Assembly: GCA_017524185.1 (NCBI GenBank)
Contig: JAFWUG010000026.1
Span: 1-40,822 of the forward strand
Source of the DNA: Bacteroidales bacterium
GTDB lineage: Bacteria > Bacteroidota > Bacteroidia > Bacteroidales > Tenuifilaceae
Direction: 5' to 3'
DNA length: 40,822 nucleotides
In this document: positions 22,075 through 32,625 of the stretch, in pieces
How positions within the stretch are numbered: position 1 is the stretch's first letter
Layout: every line of letters starts with the position of its first letter
The notes under the pieces: model-generated
Told to the model about the DNA's origin: nothing
The model's database searches: none
What the model saw: only the letters and a program-made list of their open reading frames with translations
Program-made: the position numbers and the translations under genes

Positions 22075-22386
22075 TGCGTTGGGGGGACTTGGGTAATAGT
22101 GCCTAAGGAGCATGAACCAGCATAAGCTTATGCCTGATTGTGTGTGTGTATTTAAGGGCAACAGGGCGTTAATTACAGCCTAAGCCCAGAATTTGGAGGC
22201 GAAGTGTTAAAAGCATTTTAGGATGCGTAAGGCTTTGGCACTACGTGTTTTATCGTATCATGTTTTGTGGATTGCATGTTTTGTTGGGTTATAGCTGGAT
22301 AATTTGGTGCAGTGATGCTCAAAAATGGGCATGAAATGTCCGAAAATGGCATTGGCCTGTAAATAGAAAATAATAGATGTAAGTTA
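22075..22386. other. Intergenic region between rpoC and the giant protease gene
   Basis: No protein or RNA gene is supported here. There is a perfect 14-base palindrome GCATAAGCTTATGC at 22120-22133 and a short TG run near 22139. The segment becomes AT-rich towards the downstream promoter. Confidence 0.6.
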
Positions 22387-22416
22387 TTGATAGTAAGATG
22401 TTTGTTTTTATATTTG
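22387..22416 (+). promoter_or_regulatory. Promoter of the giant protease gene
   Basis: TTG (22387-22389), a 19-base spacer and a perfect TATATTTG (22409-22416) fit the Bacteroidota consensus. The ATG at 22507 would then have a leader of about 85 bases, AT-rich and without a Shine-Dalgarno sequence. A weaker TATATTTT at 22473-22480 is an alternative. Confidence 0.6.
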
Positions 22417-22506
22417 TGTTTTGGGTTAATGTTAAAAACGGAATTAGGAGAATCGATTGGGGAAATTTATTATATATTTTTCGCTCTAAAATAAACGCAG
22501 AAAGCT

Positions 22507-25500
22507 ATGATTAGACGTTACGCTTTAACAATGTTCTTGCTTGTGCTAAGCCTTTATGGGCTCAACGCGCAGCAGGTGCTCAAACTGGGGTCGGGCAATC
22601 TGACCCTGGAGGACAACGTGGGCGTGCGCGGCAGGGCTTTGCCCGTGTCCGCTGCTAACCACGCGCAGCTTATGGTGCTACGATTCGATAATCTGCCCAC
22701 AGCGAAGCAGAAAGCCGAATTGCGCAGGCAGGGCATAGAGTTGCACTCGTATATTAGCCACAATTTGTACTATGCTACGGTGAAGGGCAATCCGGTCGAG
22801 GTTCTGCCAGCAATGCGCGGTATGCGTAGCGCAATGCCTGGTGTGCGTCAGGCCAATGTGGTGGATCCGCTTTGGAAGATTAATCCAGAGGTTAGCAGCG
22901 GGCGTATTCCCGAATGGGCGAAGGGAAGCAGGGCCAGTGAGGCACGCATGGTTGTTGAGTTTTTCAAGGGTATGGATGCAAAGTTAGCCGCTAAGCAGTT
23001 GGCTGATAACGGCATACGAGTGTTGAAAATGATGGACAAATTTCGCATGGCCGAGGTGGAGATGCCTGTAGATAAAGCTCTTCGGGTAGCAGCATTCGAC
23101 TGGGTGCGTTTGGTTGGCTTTGTGCCGCCGCCTGTGGAACCCGAAAATGCCGAGTCACGCACAATATCTCGTTCTAACCTGCTTTCGCAGCCCGTCAATT
23201 TAGGCGGTTATGGCCTTACTGGTAGGGGACAGGATGTTGGACTTTGGGACGGTTCGGTAGAGCCTCATCCCGACTTCGGTAACCGTTTGGTTACCCATGA
23301 GTTTGAGTATAACAGTTCTCATGGTCAGCATACCGCTGGAACGTTGGCTGGTGCTGGCATACTCGACCCACGCGCAAAGGGCATGGCTCCTGAGGCCACC
23401 CTGCATACCTGGAATTTCAACACGCAGAGCAATGGGCTAAGTGTACCAGAAGAGATGCTTATTTCGGCACGCGACTACAACGTGCGCCTTACCTCAAACT
23501 CATACGGAGTTTATATGACCAGCAATGGTCAAGATCGTTGGTGTGTGAACAAATATCCATACACATCGTCGGATGCGATGCACGATATGATGACCAACGA
23601 GTTGTATCCCGACTTGTTGCATATTTTTTCGGGAGGCAACGACCAAGATGCCTGCTTGAATTTTACGAACTCTCGCTACGAAACCTCCACCAAGCGTGTG
23701 AAAAACTCCATATTGGTGGGTGCTTTGCAGGAGGATGGCAGCATGTCGAGCTATAGCAGCTGGGGACCAATGAACGATGGTCGTATGCTGCCGCATATAT
23801 CGGTGAGCGGGTCGAACACGTTCTCGACTGTGTATGGTATGAAGTACGAGGACGGCTGGAACGGAACATCGATGGCTTGCCCCGCAGCAGCAGGTACTAT
23901 GACGCTGCTATATCAGCTCTATGAGCAAATACATGGCGAGAAACCGTTGGCCGCATTGGCTAAGGCCATTATGCTTAACAGCGGCCACGACCGTGGCAAT
24001 GTGGGTCCCGACTATCAGTACGGTTTTGGTGTGCTCGATGGTCTGCGCTCGGCGCGTATGATTGAGCGCAAGCAGCATTTTGTGGATGCTGTTGAACATG
24101 GCGATTCCGTAAAGTTTAGCATCAATGTGCCTGCTGGTACAGTGGAGTTGCGTGTGATGTTGGTGTGGAGCGATGTGGCTGCAGCCGAAAATGCCAAGCC
24201 TGCATTGGTCAACGACCTCGACCTCACAGTGGTGCATAACGGCAATAGCTATTTGCCATGGTTGCTTAACCCTAAATATCCCGAAAATCCTGCCCTAAAG
24301 GGTTACGACCGTTTGAACAATCAAGAGCAGGTTACCATTACAAATCCTGCGGCAGGCACCTATACCATTAAGGTTAATGGCTATGCAGTACCCGAGGGGC
24401 CACAGCAATTTGCGATTGCCTACGATTGCTATAGCGCAGGTGTGGAACTTACCTATCCCAATGGAGATGAGGCTTTTGCGCCTAATGCTAAGGTTTTGGC
24501 AAGATGGAACACTGATGGTCTTCAAGAGCCTATCAGCATTGATATTAGCACCGATGGTGGTGTAACATTCAGCACATTGCTGTCGAATGTGCCAGCCAAC
24601 CAAACCGAAGCTATTGTTACTATGCCCGATGTGGCTACCGATAAGGCTATGATGCGCATTCGCCAAGGGTCGCACAGCGACATCAGCAATGCCGCGTTTG
24701 TTATCATGGGTGTGCCGCAGAACCTCAAAGTTAGCATGGCTACTCCATGCGATGCCAGCAGCTTTCAGTTGGTGTGGAACAGCGTGCCTGGTGCTGCACA
24801 ATATGCCGTGTTTAAGGCAGATGAGGCCAAGGCTGCCTACAACGAAATAGGTCGTGTGAGCGATACTATTTTTAGCCTACCTGCCATGGGCAATGAGCGC
24901 AATTTATATAGCGTGGTGGCTATAAGTGCCAGCGGAGTAGCAGGAGAGCGTTCGGTTGCCGCTGTGGCCACTCCCTCGCATCCTCTAAATCTAACAACGC
25001 TGCCTTTCGAGGAGAATTTTGAGAATTTCTTGTCGCCATACGTATCGATTATTTTAGGCGAACACACCACTCAAGATTATTTGGGCATGATGTACGAGGC
25101 ATCGCCCGCTCAGATGGTGGTGTTCTATGGAACGGGCAAAAACGCCCAGTGGAATGGCACAGGCAACCTTTTCGACGAGAATCCAAGCTGTGTGGCTAAG
25201 GCTCAAATTTGCAATATTGACGCAACTTCGGTTGAAGGCAATTTGTGGTTGAGCATGGCGACTATAGTTGAGCGTTCGCCAAACAACACCGCTGCCTTTA
25301 GGGTTGTGGTGAATGGCACGGATGTGATTGCCGACAATCTCGACCGTAGTAGCGTTTCGCAGCTCGACCAAGGCTATAGCTACTACAATCTATCGGCCTA
25401 CGCGGGTACGGTGTTCTCTGTGAGCATTGAGGCTGTACTTCGCACCGAAGAAGACGCCGCTGCCTTTGGCTATCTCAAGATTTGGCAGCCCGAAACCGAT

Positions 25501-28500
25501 TTGGAGATGGTGCGTGTACAAATGCCAGAATCACCAATTGCTGGCACCAGCGCACCGCTGTCTATCGTAGTTTATAACAATAGTCCACAGAAACTTATCA
25601 ACATTCCTGTGCGTTATAGCGCTAATGGGGGTGAATTCGTTTCCGAACTTGTGGCTGGGCCTGTGTTCCCATTCGATACCATGTTCTATACCTTTGAGCA
25701 TGATGTAGAGCTGGCTGAAGTTGATGTGCTTTACAACATAGAGGTCGAGGTGTTGAACGTAGCAGACAAAAATCCTGCTAACAACAAGGCTGTAGTGCGC
25801 TCGTTCCGTAATGGCAGCGATTACACGCAGATGCTTTGCGGAGTGAGCAACGTAAGGCTCACCGCCACAAGCACCCCGCAGTATTTCACCGACAACGGCG
25901 GTAGGTTGGGCGACTATGCCAATGAGTGCAATAGCGCAATCACCATTACCACCGAAAATGTAGGTAAGAAAATACAACTGCGTGTGATGGAGTGCGATAT
26001 AGAGGAGGATTGGGATTACTTATACCTACATGATGGCAATAGTGCCGACTCTGCTCTGTTGTTCGAACTTACGGGCAGCAACCTGATAACGCTGCAATCG
26101 ACCAATGGCAACGATACCTCTTATAGCAGCATCTATGCGCGTTTTGTGTCGGATAAAAATACCGTTGGAGCAGGCTTTTTGATTGAGTATGTGGAGGTGG
26201 ATGCAACCGCCAGCGAAAATACATTCGCTCTGCTAAGCATCGAGAACGAACCCACCGACTATACCGAGGCCAAGCCTGTGGTTATTAAAATACAGAACAA
26301 CAGTACAACGGACCAGGAAAATGTAGGGGTACGCTACCGCATTGGCGATGGTGATTGGAACGAGGAAACCATAGCCACGCTGCCTGTGGGCGAAAGCACT
26401 CACACCTTTGCTAAGGAAATGAAGCTAAAGAAAGAGGAGTTCTCGTTTAGCTTGACAGCCGAGATATTGAACTCCGATGATATGCCTGGCGACAATATCA
26501 AGAAGAAGACTCTGTACAACGATATATATTGTGTGCCTGTAAATAACACTAACACCTCATCAGCATCGGGGTTGTATGTAAAAAGCATTGCCAGCCACGA
26601 TGTATCGTTCACCATGCAGAGTGTTCCGCGCTATGTGCTAACCGAAACCCGCAGCACTTTACTGCCTGTTTATGTAGATTATGCGGCGAATAAAATTGAG
26701 GTTACGCTGCCCCGTGCGGTAGTTAATGGCCAAGTGGGATTGTGGATTGACTGGGACAAAGATTTTGCGTTCGACGATGCCGAGGGCATAGTGAAGGATA
26801 TGACCGTAGGTACGGTAAAATATGCCTTTGATATTGATGCTTCTGCACGCGAAGAGGGCGTGTACAACATGCGTGTGCGTGTAGGCTCATTTGCCGTTAC
26901 CCCCTGCGCCGATGCTGTGGCCGATGGCCAGATTGGTCAGACTGTAGATTTTAGCCTTGAGGTAAAAAGTGGTTATCAATATTTTGCTGATATTGAGGTT
27001 GTTGATATAATTGCTCAGTCGGGCTTGAATCTTGGTGGTGCAGAGGAGGTTAGCGTTGTGCTGATAAATAGAGGCAATAAGGCCGCTGAAAATATCAGCC
27101 TAAAGTTGGTTGTGGATGGTGCTGAACTTACAGGCGTTACGGGCGAAAATGTAGCACAAATTGCGGCTAACGATACAATAACTTATGTCTTTGCTGCTAC
27201 AGCCGATTTGTCGGCTTTTGGCAATCACACCATTGAGGTGATTTCTTCGATGTCTGACGACGATAATCCGTTCAACAACAGCAAACAGGTGGTTGTTATA
27301 CATACACAGCCTGCTGCCACAGGCGAGTCGTGGATGCTCAGCTTCGATGGTAAGGACGATGTGGTGAACGCTGGTACGCTCAACGGAGCCAACCTGCAGT
27401 CGTTTACCTACGAGGCGTGGATTAACCCCAACTCGTGCGGTGGCTACGGTGCGGGCGCACCTGGCTTTGGCCGCGTGTTCGAGGGCAAGGGGCTTACCCT
27501 CTTCGCCAACGGATTAGCCACATCGACGTTCTACCCCATGAACTGCTTCGTGGTGAGCATAGACAATGGAGGTTCATATTGCACCGCCGCCGAAACTTTC
27601 AAGATTGGCCAATGGCAGCATATTGCCGTAAGCCACGACAGCGCTACCCATGAGGTAAAAATTTACATCAATGGGCAGCAGGTTTGGGATAGCACCCGCA
27701 CGGCGGTTACAGCAGTGGCCAACAATGCCGCCAACAATCTGCTGATAGGCAACGGAGCCAGCGGCGACCGTCAGTTCGATGGGAAGATCGACAACGCCCG
27801 CGTGTGGCGCATCGTGCGCACCGCCAGCGAAATCGCCGCCGACATGAACACCGCTACCTCGCTCAGCGGCACCAAAGGGCTAGTGGCCGAATTCCTCTTC
27901 AACGAGGGTGTGCGCACTAACACTGTAATTAACACTGCCGATGGTAGCACTGCATCTATCCTTAACGCCTATTGCGATGAGGGCGAGCAGTCGATATGGC
28001 AGCGCTACGACGTGCTGAGTTCGTTTGCTGTTGAGGGACAAGTTGCTGAGTGGCAGCAAACTGGAAGCAATAGCTTTATTGCCGAGGTGGAGAGCGGCTA
28101 CGATATAGCTGCGCTGGTGCCTGTGTTCGCTACGAAGTTTGACACTGCCAAGGTTTACGCTAACAGCACTTTAATCACATCAGGAAACAGCTATGTCGAT
28201 TTTAGCAGTCCTGTAGATATAGTAGTTACGCACACACATTTAGGCGAGGATATTGTGGAGAATTACACCTTTGCTATAGCCAGCCAGTGTGTGCTGCAAT
28301 CGTTTGAACTACCCGCTGCTGGCATTAGCCTAAGTGCGCCCATGCCCTCTGTTATTGAAATTGAGGTTGATGGCGCAGTCGATGCCTTGGCTACCAACTT
28401 TGTGCTTTCGGGCGTTGGCTCGGTGCTTATCAACGGACAGCCCCAAAACAGCGGTGTTGTGGTGGACTATACTAATCCTGTTATCATAGAGGTGATTGGC

Positions 28501-31500
28501 ACAAGCGGTATGGTTAATGCTACATATACGGTATTGGTTAAGCAGTCGCAGACCATTAGTTGGGGTAGCATGGCCACCAACTACACCTATGGCGACCCCT
28601 CGTTTGCGCTCGCTGCCACTTCGTCAACGGGTGCACGCCTCGCCTACGAGTCGAGCAATACCGAGGCTATCGACATCAATGGTGGTAGGGCTTACATTGT
28701 GGGTGCTGGTACGGCTACCATCACCGCACGCCAATTGGGCGGACAATGCCTAAAGCCCAGTGCTGCTGCCGAAACGCGTACAATCAGCGTGGCCAAGGCT
28801 CAGCTCCACATCTATGCCGACACATTTAGCATAGACCAGAGTGCCCAGCTGCCTGAACTCACCATGAGCTTCAGCGGCTTTGTGAACGGCGATGATGCCT
28901 CTAAGCTCGATGTGCTGCCTACCGCGACCACCGATGCCGAGGCGGGCGTTGCTGGCCAATACACCATCACCCTCGAGGGCGGCTCCGATGCCAACTACGA
29001 CTACGTGCTGCACTCTGCTCCGCTCACCATCAAGCCCTATGAGATGTACGCGCTCACCATTGGCGTAATGGGCAATGGTGCAGTGGTTGATGGTGCAAGC
29101 ATCGAGGTTAATGGCCTTACTCTCAGCACCGATGCAAATGGCAAGGCCAGCACAACGTTGCCCGTAGGCAAATACGCCTACAGGGTAAGCAGCGTGGGCT
29201 TTGAGCCATACGCCGATACGGTAATCCTCAAAGCCGATGTGTCGGTGAATGTGTCGCTGCGTGCTGCGCAGTACATCCCCATCACCTACACCACCGATGG
29301 AAATGGTACGCTGCTCGATGCCAAAGGCATTGTAATCGAGCCGCAGCTAATTGTTCCAGGCCAAAACACCATGCCCGTGCAGGTACGTGCGCACAATGGC
29401 TACAACTTTGTGCGGTGGAGCGATGGTAGCACCGACAATCCCCGTCAGGACTACAACATCACCGCCCCCGCCACATATACTGCCGAGTTTGCAATAAAGA
29501 CTTTTACGGTTAATTATACGGCAGGCGAGGGTGGTAGCATCAGCGGACAAGCTACGCAAACAGTTGATTTCGGACAATCGGGCACGGAGGTAACTGCCGT
29601 GGCTGATGTAGGCTATATCTTCAAGCAGTGGAACGATGGAAAAACGAACCCCACCCGTTCTGATTTGCCTGTGGATAACATGACTGTAAAAGCAGAATTT
29701 GATAAGGTGTATGCCGTACCTTATACTCAAACTTTTGATGATGACGTAGTGCCTGCATATTGGGAAACTGTAAATAATTCAGGTGCATATGCGGAGTGGA
29801 CTTTTGCCCCCAATGCAGTTTCAAACGTAAGTGGTTTAGGCACTTATACGCTAAAAGGATCAACCCCCAACTGTGCTGTGCTTAATGATTTTGACTATAA
29901 GGGTGGAGCTAATACGAACGCTGATCTTGTAACGCCTCTTTTTGATTTTACTAATCTTCGTGAGGTTACAGTTAAGTTCAATCACTATCATTATAATAGA
30001 TGGTCTGCAGGTACTCCAGTATCTACCATATCATTTTATTATAGCGTAAATGGTGGAGATTGGAATCTTATAGAGCAGTGGCAGGGCTCAAATAATAACC
30101 CAACTGAATTTAAATGGACAACCCAATCGGCAGATATATGTGATAAGAATTATGTGAGGTTTAAATTCAAGTTTGTTAATATTATACACAAGTTGGCCTC
30201 GTCCTATGCAGGTGATGCCTGTTGGATAGTTGATGATTTTAGTGTAACAGGCGTTCCGAATGCCGACAGCTACACCGTTACCTATCGCGCTGGCAAGGGC
30301 GGTAGTTTGCAGAGTGCTAATGTTAATGCCGAGGGTGTGGTTGCTGAAGTAGTGGCTGATGGCGGCAATGGTCCCAGCGTTACCGCTGTACCTGATGTAG
30401 GATATGTGTTTAGCGGATGGAGCGATGGCAGTACTGTTAATCCGCGCCAAGATGTGGTGAGCAAGCCTATTGACGTAATAGCCTTGTTTGCACGTGAATG
30501 TAGTATTCCTATAACAACACTCCCCTGGCAGTATAGCTTTGAGCAGGGATTGCCCGATTGCTGGGCTACCACGGCCAATGTAGGCGGAAATGCAAAATAT
30601 GGTTGGTCCTTTGAGGACAATCAAGCAGAGTTCTACTATATGGGAACTGGTCTTGCCGATGGTACGCTAACCTCGCCGCTGTTCGACCTCTCTGCGGTAG
30701 CAGGCGAAGATGTTTATGTGTCGTTTAAAAGTTTGTTCTTCAACTATAATTCGTATGATGAAGATGTGTACTTTGAGTATTCCGATGATGATGGCGCAAG
30801 CTGGAATCAGTTATGGATATGTGATAGAACAGCTGAGCCATATTTTGTATCTGGAGCGAATAAGTATTTCTTGGATACTGTTTTAGTCCAATTGCCCACG
30901 GTAACTAACACCATGCGTTTCCGCTGGACATTTATGGGCTACACGGCAGGGGATGTGGCTGGTTATTGGGACGTATCTGATATAGAGATAACTACCAGCA
31001 GCATGGGCTTAATCGAGTACACCAGCAACGACGATGGTCGCTACTATCTTGGCCAAATTGCCTACAATGGCCAGCGCAATGCTAAGATTAGGGCAATTGA
31101 TGCTATTGGCTCTGACATCACTGTGGAGGCTATTCCCTACGTTGGATACCACTTCCATAGCTGGAACGATGGCAATAAAGATGCTCTGCGTACCGATCGG
31201 GTTACTGCAACTCCGCAAGCGTTTGAAGCCGAGTTCGTTATCGATACCTTCCAGTTCACCTATAGCGTTGATGCAAATGGAGCGCTTACTATGAACGATG
31301 TGAATGAAGTTACGCACATTCAGAGCATTGTTTACAAGGGCAGTGGTGTAGCTGTTAAGGCCACACCCGACGATGGCTATAAGTTTGTGCGCTGGAGCGA
31401 TGGACGCACCGACAACCCCCGCATCGATACCGATGTGAGAAAGGACAGCACCGTTGTGGCCGAGTTTGCCGCGCTTCGCACGTTCAATATTGCAGCCACA

Positions 31501-32586
31501 GCTACCCCAGCCGAGTATGGCGAGGTAACAGGCGAGGGTAGCTACCTTGAGGGTGAAATGGTAACCCTTAACGCTACGGCCAAAGATGGTAGCGCGTTTG
31601 TGCGCTGGACCAGCAATGGCGTAACGGTATCCACCGCAAATCCCTTCACCTTTGTGGCAACGTCCGATAGCTCGCTGGTGGCCGAGTTTGATGTGGCTCA
31701 GTTCAACCTCATCTACTCCGCAACCATGGGCGGCTACATCGATGGCCAAGCCCGTCAGACTATCAGCTATGGTCAGGATGGCACCACGGTTGAGGCTAAG
31801 GCTGTTGAGGGTTACGGCTACCATTTTGTGCAATGGAACGATGGCCTCACCGAGACTACTCGCACCAGCACCAATGTGATTGCCAACCAACTATTTGAGG
31901 CACAGTTTGAACTCAATAGCTATGAGCTGAACTATGCAGCCGATGCCAACGGCTCTATCAGCGGCGAGGCTACGCAAACCGTTGTACACGGTAAGTCGGG
32001 CTCTATGGTTGAGGCCGTAGCCAACCAGGGCTACGAGTTTAAGCAGTGGAGCGATGGTAGCACAGTCAATCCCCGCACCGATGTAAATGTGCAGGGCGAT
32101 ATGGACGTTGCTGCCATCTTCGAGCCAGTCATCTACCAGTTCAGCATTCAGGTGCTCGATAAAGATGCTAAGCCAGTATCGGGTGCTAAGGTTACGGTTG
32201 GAAACAACAGTCCTAAAACAACCGATGCCAATGGCTACGCTATCGACAGCGTTGCTATGGGCAAGCACAAGGTTGTGGTACAGAAAGCTAACTTTGTTGA
32301 CGCAACCTACGAGTACGAGGTGGTTAGCGACACGTTAGTCAAGGTGGTGCTGAACCATACTGGTCTGCGTGGCGTTGAGTTGGAAACGCTTGCCGTTTCC
32401 CCCAACCCAACCGTTGGGGCGGTGCAGATCGAGGCCACTGGCGAGGTGTTGGTTTACAACCTTGTTGGACAGCTGCTACAGCGCGTACCGTCCCAGGGCA
32501 AGGTGCTGATAGACCTCAGCAACTACCCCGCAGGCACATACATCGTCCGCGTGGGCAATGCCGCTGCAAGGGTGATTAAGCAGTAA
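22507..32586 (+). CDS. Giant T9SS-secreted subtilisin-like (S8) serine protease with many adhesion-type domains
   Basis: A 3,359-residue modular protein. In order: a Sec signal peptide (1-22, ending LNAQ); a propeptide-like region (~23-200); an S8 protease domain (~205-530) with an intact triad Asp248 (GLWDGS), His272 (SHGQHTAG), Ser455 (NGTSMACP) and oxyanion Asn378 (SGGNDQ); a C-terminal beta domain with VNDLDL (~540-640); an Ig-like domain (PNGDE, ~645-728); an FN3-like domain (~735-822); CARDB-like domains; a CUB-like domain (~1110-1232); GEVED (GLWIDWDKDFAFDD, ~1345-1488); LamG-like (~1605-1815); an MBG-like domain (~2095-2180); a carboxypeptidase-D regulatory-like domain (~2182-2260); and eight InlB-like repeats interleaved with two jelly-roll (choice-of-anchor) domains (~2258-3205). 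It ends in a type A T9SS sorting domain (~3290-3359; AVSPNPTVGAV, YNLVGQLLQ, LSNYPAGTYIVRV). It should be exported by Sec, then T9SS, and attached to or released from the surface. The substrate is unknown. Confidence 0.95.
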   Translation: MIRRYALTMFLLVLSLYGLNAQQVLKLGSGNLTLEDNVGVRGRALPVSAANHAQLMVLRFDNLPTAKQKAELRRQGIELHSYISHNLYYATVKGNPVEVLPAMRGMRSAMPGVRQANVVDPLWKINPEVSSGRIPEWAKGSRASEARMVVEFFKGMDAKLAAKQLADNGIRVLKMMDKFRMAEVEMPVDKALRVAAFDWVRLVGFVPPPVEPENAESRTISRSNLLSQPVNLGGYGLTGRGQDVGLWDGSVEPHPDFGNRLVTHEFEYNSSHGQHTAGTLAGAGILDPRAKGMAPEATLHTWNFNTQSNGLSVPEEMLISARDYNVRLTSNSYGVYMTSNGQDRWCVNKYPYTSSDAMHDMMTNELYPDLLHIFSGGNDQDACLNFTNSRYETSTKRVKNSILVGALQEDGSMSSYSSWGPMNDGRMLPHISVSGSNTFSTVYGMKYEDGWNGTSMACPAAAGTMTLLYQLYEQIHGEKPLAALAKAIMLNSGHDRGNVGPDYQYGFGVLDGLRSARMIERKQHFVDAVEHGDSVKFSINVPAGTVELRVMLVWSDVAAAENAKPALVNDLDLTVVHNGNSYLPWLLNPKYPENPALKGYDRLNNQEQVTITNPAAGTYTIKVNGYAVPEGPQQFAIAYDCYSAGVELTYPNGDEAFAPNAKVLARWNTDGLQEPISIDISTDGGVTFSTLLSNVPANQTEAIVTMPDVATDKAMMRIRQGSHSDISNAAFVIMGVPQNLKVSMATPCDASSFQLVWNSVPGAAQYAVFKADEAKAAYNEIGRVSDTIFSLPAMGNERNLYSVVAISASGVAGERSVAAVATPSHPLNLTTLPFEENFENFLSPYVSIILGEHTTQDYLGMMYEASPAQMVVFYGTGKNAQWNGTGNLFDENPSCVAKAQICNIDATSVEGNLWLSMATIVERSPNNTAAFRVVVNGTDVIADNLDRSSVSQLDQGYSYYNLSAYAGTVFSVSIEAVLRTEEDAAAFGYLKIWQPETDLEMVRVQMPESPIAGTSAPLSIVVYNNSPQKLINIPVRYSANGGEFVSELVAGPVFPFDTMFYTFEHDVELAEVDVLYNIEVEVLNVADKNPANNKAVVRSFRNGSDYTQMLCGVSNVRLTATSTPQYFTDNGGRLGDYANECNSAITITTENVGKKIQLRVMECDIEEDWDYLYLHDGNSADSALLFELTGSNLITLQSTNGNDTSYSSIYARFVSDKNTVGAGFLIEYVEVDATASENTFALLSIENEPTDYTEAKPVVIKIQNNSTTDQENVGVRYRIGDGDWNEETIATLPVGESTHTFAKEMKLKKEEFSFSLTAEILNSDDMPGDNIKKKTLYNDIYCVPVNNTNTSSASGLYVKSIASHDVSFTMQSVPRYVLTETRSTLLPVYVDYAANKIEVTLPRAVVNGQVGLWIDWDKDFAFDDAEGIVKDMTVGTVKYAFDIDASAREEGVYNMRVRVGSFAVTPCADAVADGQIGQTVDFSLEVKSGYQYFADIEVVDIIAQSGLNLGGAEEVSVVLINRGNKAAENISLKLVVDGAELTGVTGENVAQIAANDTITYVFAATADLSAFGNHTIEVISSMSDDDNPFNNSKQVVVIHTQPAATGESWMLSFDGKDDVVNAGTLNGANLQSFTYEAWINPNSCGGYGAGAPGFGRVFEGKGLTLFANGLATSTFYPMNCFVVSIDNGGSYCTAAETFKIGQWQHIAVSHDSATHEVKIYINGQQVWDSTRTAVTAVANNAANNLLIGNGASGDRQFDGKIDNARVWRIVRTASEIAADMNTATSLSGTKGLVAEFLFNEGVRTNTVINTADGSTASILNAYCDEGEQSIWQRYDVLSSFAVEGQVAEWQQTGSNSFIAEVESGYDIAALVPVFATKFDTAKVYANSTLITSGNSYVDFSSPVDIVVTHTHLGEDIVENYTFAIASQCVLQSFELPAAGISLSAPMPSVIEIEVDGAVDALATNFVLSGVGSVLINGQPQNSGVVVDYTNPVIIEVIGTSGMVNATYTVLVKQSQTISWGSMATNYTYGDPSFALAATSSTGARLAYESSNTEAIDINGGRAYIVGAGTATITARQLGGQCLKPSAAAETRTISVAKAQLHIYADTFSIDQSAQLPELTMSFSGFVNGDDASKLDVLPTATTDAEAGVAGQYTITLEGGSDANYDYVLHSAPLTIKPYEMYALTIGVMGNGAVVDGASIEVNGLTLSTDANGKASTTLPVGKYAYRVSSVGFEPYADTVILKADVSVNVSLRAAQYIPITYTTDGNGTLLDAKGIVIEPQLIVPGQNTMPVQVRAHNGYNFVRWSDGSTDNPRQDYNITAPATYTAEFAIKTFTVNYTAGEGGSISGQATQTVDFGQSGTEVTAVADVGYIFKQWNDGKTNPTRSDLPVDNMTVKAEFDKVYAVPYTQTFDDDVVPAYWETVNNSGAYAEWTFAPNAVSNVSGLGTYTLKGSTPNCAVLNDFDYKGGANTNADLVTPLFDFTNLREVTVKFNHYHYNRWSAGTPVSTISFYYSVNGGDWNLIEQWQGSNNNPTEFKWTTQSADICDKNYVRFKFKFVNIIHKLASSYAGDACWIVDDFSVTGVPNADSYTVTYRAGKGGSLQSANVNAEGVVAEVVADGGNGPSVTAVPDVGYVFSGWSDGSTVNPRQDVVSKPIDVIALFARECSIPITTLPWQYSFEQGLPDCWATTANVGGNAKYGWSFEDNQAEFYYMGTGLADGTLTSPLFDLSAVAGEDVYVSFKSLFFNYNSYDEDVYFEYSDDDGASWNQLWICDRTAEPYFVSGANKYFLDTVLVQLPTVTNTMRFRWTFMGYTAGDVAGYWDVSDIEITTSSMGLIEYTSNDDGRYYLGQIAYNGQRNAKIRAIDAIGSDITVEAIPYVGYHFHSWNDGNKDALRTDRVTATPQAFEAEFVIDTFQFTYSVDANGALTMNDVNEVTHIQSIVYKGSGVAVKATPDDGYKFVRWSDGRTDNPRIDTDVRKDSTVVAEFAALRTFNIAATATPAEYGEVTGEGSYLEGEMVTLNATAKDGSAFVRWTSNGVTVSTANPFTFVATSDSSLVAEFDVAQFNLIYSATMGGYIDGQARQTISYGQDGTTVEAKAVEGYGYHFVQWNDGLTETTRTSTNVIANQLFEAQFELNSYELNYAADANGSISGEATQTVVHGKSGSMVEAVANQGYEFKQWSDGSTVNPRTDVNVQGDMDVAAIFEPVIYQFSIQVLDKDAKPVSGAKVTVGNNSPKTTDANGYAIDSVAMGKHKVVVQKANFVDATYEYEVVSDTLVKVVLNHTGLRGVELETLAVSPNPTVGAVQIEATGEVLVYNLVGQLLQRVPSQGKVLIDLSNYPAGTYIVRVGNAAARVIKQ
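29281..32133 (+). repeat. Eight InlB-type repeats at the C-terminal side of the giant protease
   Basis: Degenerate repeats of ~70 residues share the signature F-x-x-W-x-D-G-x-x-x-x-x-R-x-D. Examples are FVRWSDGSTDNPRQD, FKQWNDGKTNPTRSD, FSGWSDGSTVNPRQD, FHSWNDGNKDALRTD, FVRWSDGRTDNPRID, FVQWNDGLTETTRTS and FKQWSDGSTVNPRTD, plus one divergent copy (FVRWTSNG). Two jelly-roll insertions at ~29710-30255 and ~30500-31000 split the array. Such repeats are known as divergent InlB B-repeats in extracellular proteins and usually act as stalks or adhesion modules. Confidence 0.85.
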
Positions 32587-32588
32587 AG

Positions 32589-32608
32589 CAATGGGGAATG
32601 CCCCATTG
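32589..32608 (+). other. Hairpin right after the protease stop codon
   Basis: CAATGGGG (32589-32596) is followed by its complement CCCCATTG (32601-32608) around a 4-base loop, 3 bases after the stop codon at 32586. There is no T-tract, so it may protect the mRNA end rather than terminate. Confidence 0.55.
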
Positions 32609-32625
32609 TCAGAGGACAGGAGAAG

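Noticed and set aside
22120-22133. Perfect 14-base palindrome as a dif site or operator
   Set aside because: A dif site is about 28 bases with two recombinase arms and does not look like this. The palindrome alone is too short to assign a role.
31009-31890. 293-codon open frame on the minus strand
   Set aside because: It is antisense to the InlB-like repeats of the giant protease; its internal repetitiveness merely mirrors the sense-strand repeats.
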